Shown here: positions 43,905 through 53,026 of the stretch, piece after piece
How the letters are laid out: each line of letters opens with the position of its first letter
Numbering within the stretch: the first letter of the stretch is position 1
Notes under the pieces: model-generated
Database searches by the model: none
The model's input: the letters and a program-made list of their open reading frames with translations, nothing else
Told to the model about the DNA's origin: nothing
Program-made: the position numbers and the translations under genes
NCBI GenBank assembly: GCA_016215155.1
Contig: JACRLQ010000054.1
Span: 52,013-116,012, forward strand
DNA: 64,000 nt
Reading direction: 5' to 3'
Origin: Nitrospirota bacterium
GTDB taxonomy: Bacteria; Nitrospirota; Thermodesulfovibrionia; Thermodesulfovibrionales; UBA6898

Positions 43905-45260
43905 TTGAAACGACAATGTAATATATTCCTGCTTTTGGTCCTGCTTATAGTCATAGCATTCCGGGCTTTCGGCGCGGCGATTGTGATGCCGCCCTCTGCG
44001 GATGTTGATCCCGCGGGTGACGGACTTCATCTGACTCGGCAGTGGTCTGGTGTGCTTACAAACGGCGGTCCACAGGTCACAGGTCCACAAAAGGACCTCA
44101 AGGTGATGACGGAACAGCCGGAGCGGTCAGGCAAAGCAAAAAAGCTGATGCTGTATAACGGCTATACGCCCTCTGCATACAGCATCGGTATGGCCACGTC
44201 CCTTGACGGAGTAACATGGACTAAAGCTAAAAACAATCCGATTATCAGTCCTTCTACCGGCTGGAAATCAACCCACGTGAAAGACCAATGGCTGATTAAA
44301 GTCAAGGATCTATATATGTTGTATTATGCCGCCATGGGTTCTCAGTGGAATATAGGATTGGCAACGAGCCTCGACGGCATTACGTGGACGGATTACTCAG
44401 GTAACCCGATCATTACGGGTGCTGGATATAACTTCCCAACCGTTATCCATGATCCGGATGAACCGGACGCAACTCAGCGGTATAAAATGTGGTACGCCTA
44501 TCTGGGCGGAGCATCGGGGACGGCTATCTACTATGCCTATAGCTCAGACGGCTACACCTGGACCGCATATAGCGGCAATCCTGTGCTGCGGACCGGCAGC
44601 GCCGGTCAGTGGGACGCGCTTTATATTGTGACAGGCCCCGTGTATAAATCGGGCAGCGCCTGGAACCTATATTATGCGGGCGCAAACTCCGGCATTAACT
44701 GGGGGATGGGGCTGGCCACTTTTACAAATCCAAAGAGCACTTACGCCAAGAGCGGCAATAACCCTTTAGTTACGCGCCGCGCATCGGCTACAGGCACGTT
44801 GACGGCAGACATACTGGCAGGAAGTAAAACGGTGACTGTAGCGGATACATCGGTCTTTCAGGTCAATGAGCCCGTAGTCATTTATGACGCTGATTCATCC
44901 TGGATGACAAACAGGATTTTTTCGATGGATTCATCAACTCAAATCACGTTGCGCGATGCGGTGACGGCCGATTTCACAACAGCGCAAAACGCGATTATCA
45001 GGTCTATTTACTACGACAGTGTTTATCCCCGCTCGATGTCGGCAGAAAATGGCGTCTACACGATGTATGGCACCTGCTTCAAGCCGTTGGCTGATAAGGC
45101 GTTGTCATTCCCCGAACTGAGTTGTATATTTACGAGCTCAGCCCTGGACTCAGGATGGTCGATAGATATCAACAAAGGTGTCCTGCTGCCTTTATCCTCA
45201 AGCGGGTTTGATACACAGAGCGCTGAAAATCCATGCGTTATGGCTACCACGGATGAATGA
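43905..45260 (+). CDS. Exported five-bladed propeller protein
   Basis: A 451-residue secreted protein with signal segment LLVLLIVIAFRAFG. Repeated blades SIGMATSLDGVTWTKAKNNP, IGLATSLDGITWTDYSGNP and YYAYSSDGYTWTAYSGNP match the propeller domain of the C5-epimerase fusion and GH43/GH-J glycosidase-like folds. Residues about 297-365 are a small inserted beta domain (GTLTADILAGSKTVTVADTS) before the last blade. Start is taken as the TTG at 43905, just after AATGGAGGC. Catalytic residues were not assigned. Possibly glycan-binding or glycan-modifying. Confidence 0.72.
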   Translation: MKRQCNIFLLLVLLIVIAFRAFGAAIVMPPSADVDPAGDGLHLTRQWSGVLTNGGPQVTGPQKDLKVMTEQPERSGKAKKLMLYNGYTPSAYSIGMATSLDGVTWTKAKNNPIISPSTGWKSTHVKDQWLIKVKDLYMLYYAAMGSQWNIGLATSLDGITWTDYSGNPIITGAGYNFPTVIHDPDEPDATQRYKMWYAYLGGASGTAIYYAYSSDGYTWTAYSGNPVLRTGSAGQWDALYIVTGPVYKSGSAWNLYYAGANSGINWGMGLATFTNPKSTYAKSGNNPLVTRRASATGTLTADILAGSKTVTVADTSVFQVNEPVVIYDADSSWMTNRIFSMDSSTQITLRDAVTADFTTAQNAIIRSIYYDSVYPRSMSAENGVYTMYGTCFKPLADKALSFPELSCIFTSSALDSGWSIDINKGVLLPLSSSGFDTQSAENPCVMATTDE

Positions 45261-45602
45261 CATACTCCCAGAGGCAGCCTGCGGGTTATCCCCTCTTGCC
45301 GAAATAATATCATAACCTTCTGTTTTGCAATCTGAATTGTCTCAAAAGAGTGTCGGAAGCTCCAGGATAATTTCAAATCGGTAACGGGCATAAATGTTCT
45401 TTCGTTTATATATTCTGTAGGAAGTGGATTTAACCTGTAACTGAGCAGTTACCTTCGGCATAACAACTAACAAATGAGGCGGTCAGCCTCCGGCAAGAAT
45501 ATTGGGCGCTGACCGCCTCATCCTGTGCATGCTACTGAGGTGTCATTATTATCCGGTTGCCCGCAAGGGCGTTGTGAGTCCCGGCCGATTCAGAGACCGG
45601 CA
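45261..45602. other. Intergenic gap between convergent genes
   Basis: No gene is seen in these 342 bases. Apart from the bidirectional terminator at 45475-45520 nothing else was recognised. Confidence 0.6.
45475..45520. terminator. Bidirectional hairpin between convergent genes
   Basis: Perfect 13-bp inverted repeat TGAGGCGGTCAGC (45475-45487) and GCTGACCGCCTCA (45508-45520), 20-nt loop. It separates two genes that converge. A T run is poor, so the efficiency is uncertain. Confidence 0.6.
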
Positions 45603-47447
45603 TCAGTAAAGCGCCTTCCAGGCATAAGCGCCGCCCGTGCGCGCGCAGACTTCAGCCCGATCGCCGTTAGTGTCATCCTGCGTAAACCAGAAGGTGCCCC
45701 TTGCGCTGGGATTAGCGCTGGAACAGTCGGGTTTCGTCGCGCTGGTTTTGAGTCTTAGCCCCCCATTGATTTCAACTTTCTGTTGCGGTGACACAACGCC
45801 GACACCCAGAAAACCTGCATCAGACAAAGTCATATTAGCCTGCGGGTCAACCGCGTTTACAGGAGTTGTATAGAAAATAATGCGGGTTCCCTTACGATCG
45901 GATGCCCAGTTCTCAGCGGTCCGAAGCGCAATGTAAGCCTTTGAGGACTCCATGGTTGTGCCATCATAACCGCCTCCTGCAAAAATTGCCATCGCATCTC
46001 CAATCCGTAGAGCCGTAGGAGCGCTTTTAGTCCCTCTTGCGGCGGTGCCACTGAAGAACCCCGCCAGATTCGCAGCGCCTCCATAAGCAGACAAATATGC
46101 GGCAGGAGAAATCCCATCTCCAACAATTTCAAAAGAGTTATTTGGCGAGGAGGTGCCTATCCCCACTTTAGAATTGGTGTAAATTGCGTCAGTCCCCTTA
46201 GTCCAAAGTCCTTCCAGCTTAACTCCTGATGTCGGCCACGCACCAGACACCTTTGGTCCATATAACATATTGGCGGTTGTGTCAATATAGAAATCTCCAT
46301 CGCTGCCGGTTGCATTATCAGGCGTTCCAGCCCCATTGAGTACCGTCTTGCCATTGGCCCCCGCCGGGCCCTGCGGTCCCGTTGCGCCTTGCGGTCCCTG
46401 CGGCCCTGTAGCACCTGTTTCACCTTGTGGCCCTTGCGGGCCTGCCACATCGCCGGAGACAACTCCATTGACATCGTAGGAAATACCATGCTTATATTCT
46501 ATATGCGGCGGGTTCGGAGTATTTCCGGAGGCGATATATGCCTCGGAATTATACATGGAGTAAATATCAGAGTGGCTATTGCCGGAAAAAGCATTGTGGC
46601 CGATAGTCGATGCAGCGCCATTTTTCAGTATAATACCATCTGTATTGTTAGTTATAGTACTTTGTGCCACATAGCCGGTTGATGCGTCCTGAAAAAGAAT
46701 ACCTTGAGCGCAGTTGGTCACAGTAGTTCCATCCGTACCGGCATTGTCGCCCGGATATCCTATATGCATAAAAGAGTTCGATATTGCTTCTATCCCGATA
46801 CTGCTGTCACCGCCATCGGCATCAGCGCAGTCGATGTGATCGTGTTGTGACAGGTGTTTGCCGTTTGATGTTTTTATAAGACTGACATTTTTAGCGCCAG
46901 TGGCTCTGCTTACCCAGACGTTTTTCGTATATACAAAACAAAACACGTCTGAAGCAATCCCGGAACCGCCCTCTTTAACATTAATAACTTTCAAGTCTTT
47001 AAAGTAGCCCTGCACCCCGTTTACTAACACAAAGCCGTCTCTCATCCCTTCTGCATCTATTATTGAAGTGGGTTCTCCGGTAGAATCCTTGTCTCCAAGG
47101 AAAGATATGCGTGTCCCGATTGATAGGGGAAACCCTATCAATTCGATCTGTTCCGGGTATCTACCGGCCTCGATATGAATATATATGCCTGCATCACGAC
47201 CTTTGACAAGTGAAGGCGCTTTTCTGACTGCTGCCATTATAGTTTTACATTTTGAATTACTCTTGCATTCATGGCTGTCATCGCCCGTATCATGATTGAC
47301 GTAAAGATGGGTAAGTTGGGAAGGGTCGATTGACATATCGGTCATGAATATTTGATCGAATACTAGATCGTCGGACAGAGCGTTACCTGAGAGCAGCAAC
47401 AAAAACAAGCAGATACTCGCAAATATTTTTTTCATTTTTTCTCCCAT
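45603..47447 (-). CDS. Beta-helix/collagen-like fibre protein
   Basis: A 614-residue exported protein; the ATG is read from 47447 or from 47435 (MKKIFAS). The signal peptide (IFASICLFLLLLSGNALS) is followed by a beta-helix domain sharing IELIGFPLSIGTRISFLG with the protein at 39,823. Residues about 325-365 are a collagen-like Gly-X-Y run (GPQGPQGETGATGPQ). The C-terminal third resembles phage-fibre-like exported proteins (SKVGIGTSSPNNSFEIVG) and ends in TFWFTQDDTNGDRAEVCART. It is the only minus-strand gene in the locus. A surface adhesin or fibre is inferred. Confidence 0.75.
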   Translation of the reverse strand: MGEKMKKIFASICLFLLLLSGNALSDDLVFDQIFMTDMSIDPSQLTHLYVNHDTGDDSHECKSNSKCKTIMAAVRKAPSLVKGRDAGIYIHIEAGRYPEQIELIGFPLSIGTRISFLGDKDSTGEPTSIIDAEGMRDGFVLVNGVQGYFKDLKVINVKEGGSGIASDVFCFVYTKNVWVSRATGAKNVSLIKTSNGKHLSQHDHIDCADADGGDSSIGIEAISNSFMHIGYPGDNAGTDGTTVTNCAQGILFQDASTGYVAQSTITNNTDGIILKNGAASTIGHNAFSGNSHSDIYSMYNSEAYIASGNTPNPPHIEYKHGISYDVNGVVSGDVAGPQGPQGETGATGPQGPQGATGPQGPAGANGKTVLNGAGTPDNATGSDGDFYIDTTANMLYGPKVSGAWPTSGVKLEGLWTKGTDAIYTNSKVGIGTSSPNNSFEIVGDGISPAAYLSAYGGAANLAGFFSGTAARGTKSAPTALRIGDAMAIFAGGGYDGTTMESSKAYIALRTAENWASDRKGTRIIFYTTPVNAVDPQANMTLSDAGFLGVGVVSPQQKVEINGGLRLKTSATKPDCSSANPSARGTFWFTQDDTNGDRAEVCARTGGAYAWKALY

Positions 47448-47581
47448 TGATATTTTGTAGAAACATTAAGTGATTTTCCCTACCTTTGGCGCACTTCTCG
47501 TCCTGATTTGATGGATCACCTCCTTTTTTTGACCACATTGCGGCCCACTAGTGTCCGTGTAGAAACTCTCTTTCCCTGTTT

Positions 47582-47612
47582 GTCATTCCGGCAGTTCGTT
47601 AGCCGGGCTCCA
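47582..47612. repeat. Dispersed 31-bp repeat, diverged copy 3
   Basis: Matches 31063-31093 at 22 of 31 positions in the same orientation, and both are followed by TTGTTT. It begins GTCATTCC, as copy 2 does. Confidence 0.4.
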
Positions 47613-47989
47613 TTGTTTCTTAAAGACTTCCGGCTGCCGGATCAAGTCAGGTGCGACTGCGGAAAGTTCGAATGCGTAGCAGAGTGGAGAAGACTTTTTG
47701 ATGGATGACTCTGAAGGTTAAAGCCTGAAGTTTTGCGCATGATACCCTCCCAAACAGATATATTTATTTGTTGTCCAAAGAAGTATTTTGACGTGAGGTC
47801 CCGCTCAACGATCACATGAGTCCAAACGCGGCAAGCCCTCACACAACGATCCGCCAACTTGAACCCCGTTCTATCCGACTCCCTAACCATCGAGCCCCTT
47901 TTGAAAATTAATTTCCCGAAAAATACAAACCAGTAGCTACTATAAAACACATAAAAAAATAAGGCAATCAAACGAAGTGCCCCACCAAA

Positions 47990-48228
47990 AATCTATTCGA
48001 AAGTGAATCGTTGCCTCATTTAGAAATCTATTCAAAATAATTCCATACTGTCTTCTCAAAACGACATGGGAGGCAGTCATGGGATTAACAGCGCAAGAGA
48101 AGCGTTCGGCGACAAAAGTCACTGCGCCACGATATCAGAATCAGAAGGCCGGAAAAAAGCTGAGAGGGAGGACTCTATTGCCTTCACTGCCTGAATTGCA
48201 ACTGGAGCATGGATTTACTTCGGTTTAA
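47990..48228 (+). mobile_element. Remnant of an integrase-type insertion sequence
   Basis: A 49-codon frame, ATG 48079 to TAA 48226-48228, reads MGLTAQEKRSATKVTAPRYQ, then QKAGKKLRGRTLL. This matches the usual N terminus of integrase-core (DDE) transposases, where RYQ/RYR-KA-KK-KG-ILDEF follows; the catalytic part is absent. Upstream, AAATCTATTC is repeated at 47990-47999 and 48024-48033, as in IS termini or transposase-binding sites. The other end is missing. Assignment rests on a short match. Confidence 0.45.
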
Positions 48229-48276
48229 TGGTTAATATATATTCTTTATCAGGAAATCCGAAAGGAGGCTTTATTC

Positions 48277-48624
48277 ATGTTGAAAAATAAGGTGTTACTC
48301 GTAACCGCCTGCCTTTGCTTTTTTGTTGTTATCGCGTGTCAGAAGGATGCGGGAATCATATATCCGTCACTGCCCTCTTCTCTGAAAGTAGGGTCCACCC
48401 TGGCCCTTGAAGTAAAACCGGGCGCGAAGGCCCTTGATTTCAAATGGTGGGTCAAATATGAACAAATGGATTGGGTCCCCGTAAAAAACTGGGGTCCTGA
48501 TAATACCCTCAATCTTGTGCCCGACAAGCCCGGCATTTATGCCGTTCAGGTAGATGTCAGGGAGAAAGGGAAAGAAACGGAACTTGAAAAGAAATGGCTG
48601 GGACAGATACAGGTTGCCAATTAG
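48277..48624 (+). CDS. Small lipoprotein with beta-sandwich domain
   Basis: A 115-residue protein with a lipoprotein signal ending FFVVIAC-QKDAG. The mature part (DFKWWVKYEQMDWVPVKNWG, DNTLNLVPDKPGIYAVQVDV) resembles the repeat of the broken gene at 41,647 (WKMVRDYGPSNTLQW, AGAYFISVYARN), a Y_Y_Y-like fold. A strong AAAGGAGG site precedes the ATG. It is next to asnB. Function is unknown; binding of a glycan or of a neighbouring surface protein is possible. Confidence 0.78.
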   Translation: MLKNKVLLVTACLCFFVVIACQKDAGIIYPSLPSSLKVGSTLALEVKPGAKALDFKWWVKYEQMDWVPVKNWGPDNTLNLVPDKPGIYAVQVDVREKGKETELEKKWLGQIQVAN

Positions 48625-48681
48625 TCTCCGTAAGAAGGCGGCCCGCTTTTTTTCAAATATTTTCTATCGGAGGACCGGTCA

Positions 48682-50571
48682 ATGTGCGGAATTTTCGGGA
48701 TTGTAAATAAGGACAGCAAAGCGCCGTCGGAGGAGTTTTTGAGGGACGTCACCCGCTCTATCGCCCACAGGGGGCCTGACGGCGAGGGGTACTATACGTC
48801 GAGGAATGTCGCGCTCGCCCACCGCAGGCTTTCCATCATAGACCCTGAAGGCGGCAAGCAGCCCATGTGCAACGAGGACGAGACGGTCTGGATCACCTTT
48901 AACGGCTGCATCTATAACTACCTCGAACTCCGCCAGCAGCTCCTTCAAAGGGGCCACAGGTTCCGGACCCACTGCGACACGGAGGTCATCATCCATGCCT
49001 ATGAGGAGTTCGGCAAAGACTGCGTCAATTATTTTAACGGCATGTGGGCCTTTGCGATCTGGGACTCGCGGCAGCAGGAACTCTTTTGTTCGAGGGACCG
49101 CCTGGGCGTAAAGCCATTCTACTACAGCTGCGACGGCAACTCTTTCCTTTTTTCATCCGAGATAAAGGCGCTTGTCAAGGCCGGGGTAAAACCGGAGGTC
49201 TCCCCGGAAGGGCTCAACGACTACATCACCTTCCAGTTTACCATCGGCGACAAGACCCTCTTCAAAGGCATCAAGCGGCTGCTCCCGGGCTGCTCGCTGA
49301 CGCTGCGGATGGAGGACTTCAGGCTCTCGGTCGAAAAATACTGGGACCTCAGGTACGAATACGATACATACCACAACGAGGAATATTTCATCGACCGTCT
49401 CTTTTTCCTGCTCGAAGACGCGGTCAAGATACGCCTCAGAAGCGACGTGCCTTTGGGCGCCCACTTAAGCGGGGGGATCGACTCAAGCACCATAGCCTGC
49501 CTGGCGGCGTCACTTCTCGGCAGCTTCAAACTGAAGACCTTTACAGGCGGTTTCTCGGACGGCAAGGAGTTCGACGAGACCGAGTATGCGAAGATCGTCA
49601 GCAGGGCGGCGGGCACTGACTTCCACGAGATATTCCCGACGGCCAGGGATTTCATCGCGGACTTTCCCCGGCTGGTCTACTTTATGGATGAGCCCGCGGC
49701 CGGTCCCGGGATCTTCCCTCAGTATCAGGTCTGTAAGCTCGCCAGGGAGCACGTCAAGGTGGTCCTGGGCGGGCAGGGCGGAGACGAGATATTCATCGGT
49801 TACGCGCGGTATCTCGTGGGATATCTCGAAGAGGCGTTGAAGGGCGCGATATGGGAGACGGCAAAGGAAGGTAAGTTCGCGGTGACACTGGAATCCATAG
49901 TGCCCAACCTGCCTATACTCCAGGCCTATAAACCGATGCTCAGCTATTTCTGGAAGGACGGGCTTTTTGGTCCCCAGGACGAACGCTACTTCAGGCTCAT
50001 CGACCGGAGCGAGGGGATGAAGGAGATGTTTTCTCCCGACGCGATGAAGGCCGACACGACCCTCGGGGAATTCAGGGGCCTCTTTAATGAAAAGAACCTT
50101 TCGTCCCTGGTCAACAAGATGACGTATTTCGATACGAAGGCCTCCCTTCCCGCCCTGCTCCAGGTCGAAGACAGGACCTCGATGGCCTTCGGACTCGAAT
50201 CGAGGGTGCCGCTTCTCGACTACAGGATCATCGAGTTCGTCGCCTCGATACCCCCGGTCATTAAATTCAAGGGCGGGGACTATAAACATCTGCTTAAAAA
50301 TGCCGCAAAGAGCATCGTGCCCCGGGAGATTATCGAGAGAAAGGACAAAATGGGGTTCCCCGTGCCTCTCAACAAATGGTACCAGAACGAATTGAAGGAG
50401 TTCGTAAGCGACATCATAATGAGCCCGGCTGCCGCTCAAAGGGGGATTTACAATACCTCCCTTCTTAAAAACCTTATGGAGACCGAGGGCAAATTCAGCA
50501 GGATCGTATGGGGCATACTCTGTCTCGAACAGTGGTTCAGAGGATATATAGACGGGGAATATAACCTTTGA
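48682..50571 (+). CDS. asnB: Asparagine synthase (glutamine-hydrolysing) family protein
   Basis: A 629-residue protein with an N-terminal class II glutaminase domain whose nucleophile is Cys2 (MCGIFGIVNK), and a C-terminal synthetase domain with LSGGIDSSTIACLAA (PP-loop) and QVEDRTSMAFGLESRVPLLD. It could make asparagine, but in surface-polysaccharide loci such homologues often amidate uronic acids. Both readings are open here. It overlaps the following glycosyltransferase, whose TTG start shares bases with the stop codon. First gene of a long plus-strand run to 58,159. Confidence 0.88.
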   Translation: MCGIFGIVNKDSKAPSEEFLRDVTRSIAHRGPDGEGYYTSRNVALAHRRLSIIDPEGGKQPMCNEDETVWITFNGCIYNYLELRQQLLQRGHRFRTHCDTEVIIHAYEEFGKDCVNYFNGMWAFAIWDSRQQELFCSRDRLGVKPFYYSCDGNSFLFSSEIKALVKAGVKPEVSPEGLNDYITFQFTIGDKTLFKGIKRLLPGCSLTLRMEDFRLSVEKYWDLRYEYDTYHNEEYFIDRLFFLLEDAVKIRLRSDVPLGAHLSGGIDSSTIACLAASLLGSFKLKTFTGGFSDGKEFDETEYAKIVSRAAGTDFHEIFPTARDFIADFPRLVYFMDEPAAGPGIFPQYQVCKLAREHVKVVLGGQGGDEIFIGYARYLVGYLEEALKGAIWETAKEGKFAVTLESIVPNLPILQAYKPMLSYFWKDGLFGPQDERYFRLIDRSEGMKEMFSPDAMKADTTLGEFRGLFNEKNLSSLVNKMTYFDTKASLPALLQVEDRTSMAFGLESRVPLLDYRIIEFVASIPPVIKFKGGDYKHLLKNAAKSIVPREIIERKDKMGFPVPLNKWYQNELKEFVSDIIMSPAAAQRGIYNTSLLKNLMETEGKFSRIVWGILCLEQWFRGYIDGEYNL

Positions 50572-51836
50572 AGATAGTGATGCTCACCTTCGACTATTCC
50601 GTCGACAGACGGATACTGCTCGAAGCGGAAAGCCTCAGAGAGGCCGGGATGGAGGTCGTAATCATCGCCTCACCGATGAGCAACGCAGGCAATGAGCCGG
50701 CGGGCCTGTGCGAGGAAAAGGGTATAAAACGCGTGGGCGGGGACGCCGACCCCAGGGACTCAGACCTTCTCCTGAAGCTTTATTTCCGTTTTCTTAAGAG
50801 GCTGTTCCTGAAGTTTCCGTCCCTGATACCGAAGATGAGGGCCGCCTACTTCACGCTGAAAAATATTTTTGACCGGAGACTGGGCGAAGACCCCTTTGCC
50901 CTTTTGCCCCACGCCTGGGCCTTTTATGAGGCCGCCGTCCGGGAGAAGGCCGATATTTACTTCGCCCACGACCTCCCGATGCTGCCGATAGCCCATAAGG
51001 CGGGTAAAACCGCCGGCGCCGCGCTGGTCTACGATTCGCATGAATTTTGGACCGGGCTTTCGGAGTTGAGCGGGCTGGAAAAAAAGATTTACAGGAAGAT
51101 TGAGAGCGGACTTATCAGCGATGCCGACATCATGATAACGGTGAACGACCTGATTGCCGCTGAATTCTTCGCTGCCTACGGCAGGAGACCGGAGGTCTTG
51201 TTGAACTGCGTCGATTGGACCGCATCGGATGAGCGATACAATACCCTGAGGGAGAAGCTCGGTCTGCCGCGCGAAAAAAAGGTCCTCCTTTATCAGGGAC
51301 AATTTATTCATTACAGGAACCTGGAGGCGCTTGTAAGGAGCGCATCGGGATTCAACGGGGACATCGTCCTGGTCATGCTGGGGTTCGGCATACTCAAAGA
51401 CAGGCTTGTAAAGCTTGCGGTTGAAAGGGACCTGCTCAATAAAAAGGTCTTCTTCCCTGAGCCTGTTTCATACGCGGAGCTGCGCTCATATACCGCTTCC
51501 GCCGACGCGGGGATTATCCCCTATCAGTCAGTGGACACAAATACCAGGCTTTGCACGCCTAACAAGCTTTTCGAGTTCATTTCCGCCGGGGTCCCGATTA
51601 TTGCGACCGACCTGCCGGCCATAAGAAAGATCGTGGAGGGCGAAGGCATAGGTGTCGTCGTGCCCCTTGAGGATGAAAATACCATCGCAAAAGCCGTCAA
51701 CGAGACCCTTTCCGACACGGCGAAACTGGATATTTACCGGAGAAACCTCTCCCTCGTCCATGAGAAATACAGCTGGAAACGGCAGGGCGATAAACTGCTG
51801 GGATTGATAAGCAAACTGCCGGCGCAAAAAAGATGA
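50568..51836 (+). CDS. Glycosyltransferase, GT4-like
   Basis: A 422-residue GT-B glycosyltransferase. Start is TTG at 50568, overlapping asnB. MKIVMLTFDYSVDRRILLEA and AHDLPMLPIAHKAGKTAG with YDSHEFWTGLSE match the enzyme at 33,565; C-terminal landmarks are LYQGQFIHYRNLEALVRSAS, AGIIPYQSVDT and TPNKLFEFISAGVPIIATDL. It overlaps the next glycosyltransferase by 4 bp. Donor and linkage unknown. Confidence 0.88.
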   Translation: MKIVMLTFDYSVDRRILLEAESLREAGMEVVIIASPMSNAGNEPAGLCEEKGIKRVGGDADPRDSDLLLKLYFRFLKRLFLKFPSLIPKMRAAYFTLKNIFDRRLGEDPFALLPHAWAFYEAAVREKADIYFAHDLPMLPIAHKAGKTAGAALVYDSHEFWTGLSELSGLEKKIYRKIESGLISDADIMITVNDLIAAEFFAAYGRRPEVLLNCVDWTASDERYNTLREKLGLPREKKVLLYQGQFIHYRNLEALVRSASGFNGDIVLVMLGFGILKDRLVKLAVERDLLNKKVFFPEPVSYAELRSYTASADAGIIPYQSVDTNTRLCTPNKLFEFISAGVPIIATDLPAIRKIVEGEGIGVVVPLEDENTIAKAVNETLSDTAKLDIYRRNLSLVHEKYSWKRQGDKLLGLISKLPAQKR

Positions 51837-53026
51837 CACCTCTCAGGATACTTCAGGTCACGCCTTATTTCTATCCGGCGTGGGCCTATGGCGGCATACC
51901 GAGGGTGGCCTATGAGCTTTCGCGCGAGCTTGTCAGGAAGGGGCACGAGGTAACGGTTTACACAACCGACGTCCTGGATGAAAACTCAAGGCATGACCCC
52001 GGAGGGGAAATCTCCCGGGTGGACGGCATAAAGGTCCATTATTTCAAGAACCTCAGCAACTCTCTTGCATACCATCATCAGATATATCTGCCCTCAGGCC
52101 TCTCCAGCCGCATGAGGCGTTCCATCCCCGGGTTCGACCTCGTCCACCTTCATGGACACAGGCACTTTCTCAATAACATCGCCAGGCACTACGCACTGAA
52201 GAACAATATGAAATATGTCTTCTCGGGGCATGGGACCGTGCCGAGGATAGAACGGAAGATAGGGGCCAAATTGCTCTTCGACCGGTTGTTCGGGGACGTC
52301 ATACTGAGAGATGCCGGCAGGCTTGTCGCGGTCTCTGACTGCGAGGTCAAACAATATGAGGAGATGGGAGTTGACCCCAAAAAGATTGAAGTCATATATA
52401 ACGGTATTGATATAGGGGCGTACGGGTCCTTGCCCGGGAAGGGCGGCTTTCGCAGGAAATACGGGCTGACGGATAAAAGGGTAATCCTCTATCTGGGCAA
52501 GATCACGCGGAGAAAGGGGCTGGACTTCCTAGTCAGGGCCTTTTCCGGACTCAGGGCCGAAGACGCCCGGCTGGTCATCGCGGGAAACGACATGGGCTTC
52601 AAAAAAGAAGTGGTAAGACTGGTCATGGAAAAAGGACTCGAGGACAGGGTCATTTTTACGGGTCTCCTGACCGGGGAGGAAAAACTCGCCGCCTATGCGG
52701 ATGCCGATGTCCTGGTGTATCCCGCGGTCCATGAAATATTCGGCCTGGTCCCCTTTGAGGCGATTATGTGCGGCGCGCCGGTCATCGTGACCGACGATTG
52801 CGGCTGCGGCGAGATAATCGGCAGGGAGGACATCGGGTATATCGTAAAATATGGCGACATAGCGGGGCTTGGAGACATGATAGGCCGGGTCCTTGCCCGA
52901 AGGGGCGAGGCGCTCGAAAAATCCCGGCGGGGCAGGGAGTTCATCGTGGCAAACCTTTCCTGGGACCGTATCGCCGAAAAATACGCCGGGGTATATAGGG
53001 CCTCCCTGGCGGAGGCGGCAGTATGA
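51833..53026 (+). CDS. Glycosyltransferase family 4
   Basis: A 397-residue GT-B enzyme. N-terminal ILQVTPYFYPAWAYGGIPRV is the GT4 acceptor-side loop; VIYNGIDIGAYGSLPGK and VILYLGKITRRKGLDFLVRA introduce the donor domain, and the E-x7-E motif is HEIFGLVPFEAIMCGAPVIV. It overlaps its neighbours by 4 bp each side, so asnB through the GT2 enzymes are one operon. Sugar specificity is unknown. Confidence 0.9.
   Translation: MTPLRILQVTPYFYPAWAYGGIPRVAYELSRELVRKGHEVTVYTTDVLDENSRHDPGGEISRVDGIKVHYFKNLSNSLAYHHQIYLPSGLSSRMRRSIPGFDLVHLHGHRHFLNNIARHYALKNNMKYVFSGHGTVPRIERKIGAKLLFDRLFGDVILRDAGRLVAVSDCEVKQYEEMGVDPKKIEVIYNGIDIGAYGSLPGKGGFRRKYGLTDKRVILYLGKITRRKGLDFLVRAFSGLRAEDARLVIAGNDMGFKKEVVRLVMEKGLEDRVIFTGLLTGEEKLAAYADADVLVYPAVHEIFGLVPFEAIMCGAPVIVTDDCGCGEIIGREDIGYIVKYGDIAGLGDMIGRVLARRGEALEKSRRGREFIVANLSWDRIAEKYAGVYRASLAEAAV

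Larger units (their letters stand above)
47448..48276. other. Intergenic stretch with repeats and an IS remnant
   Basis: No intact gene is seen in these 829 bases. The 31-bp dispersed repeat has a diverged copy at 47582-47612, and an IS fragment lies at about 47990-48228 (separate entries). The rest holds nothing recognised. Confidence 0.6.

Noticed and set aside
45475..45520. Possible CRISPR-like or attachment-site repeat
   Set aside because: It is a single inverted repeat between convergent genes and behaves as a terminator; no repeat-spacer pattern exists anywhere in the window.
47640..47700. tRNA-like GTTCGAAT segment
   Set aside because: No acceptor or anticodon stem could be formed around it.
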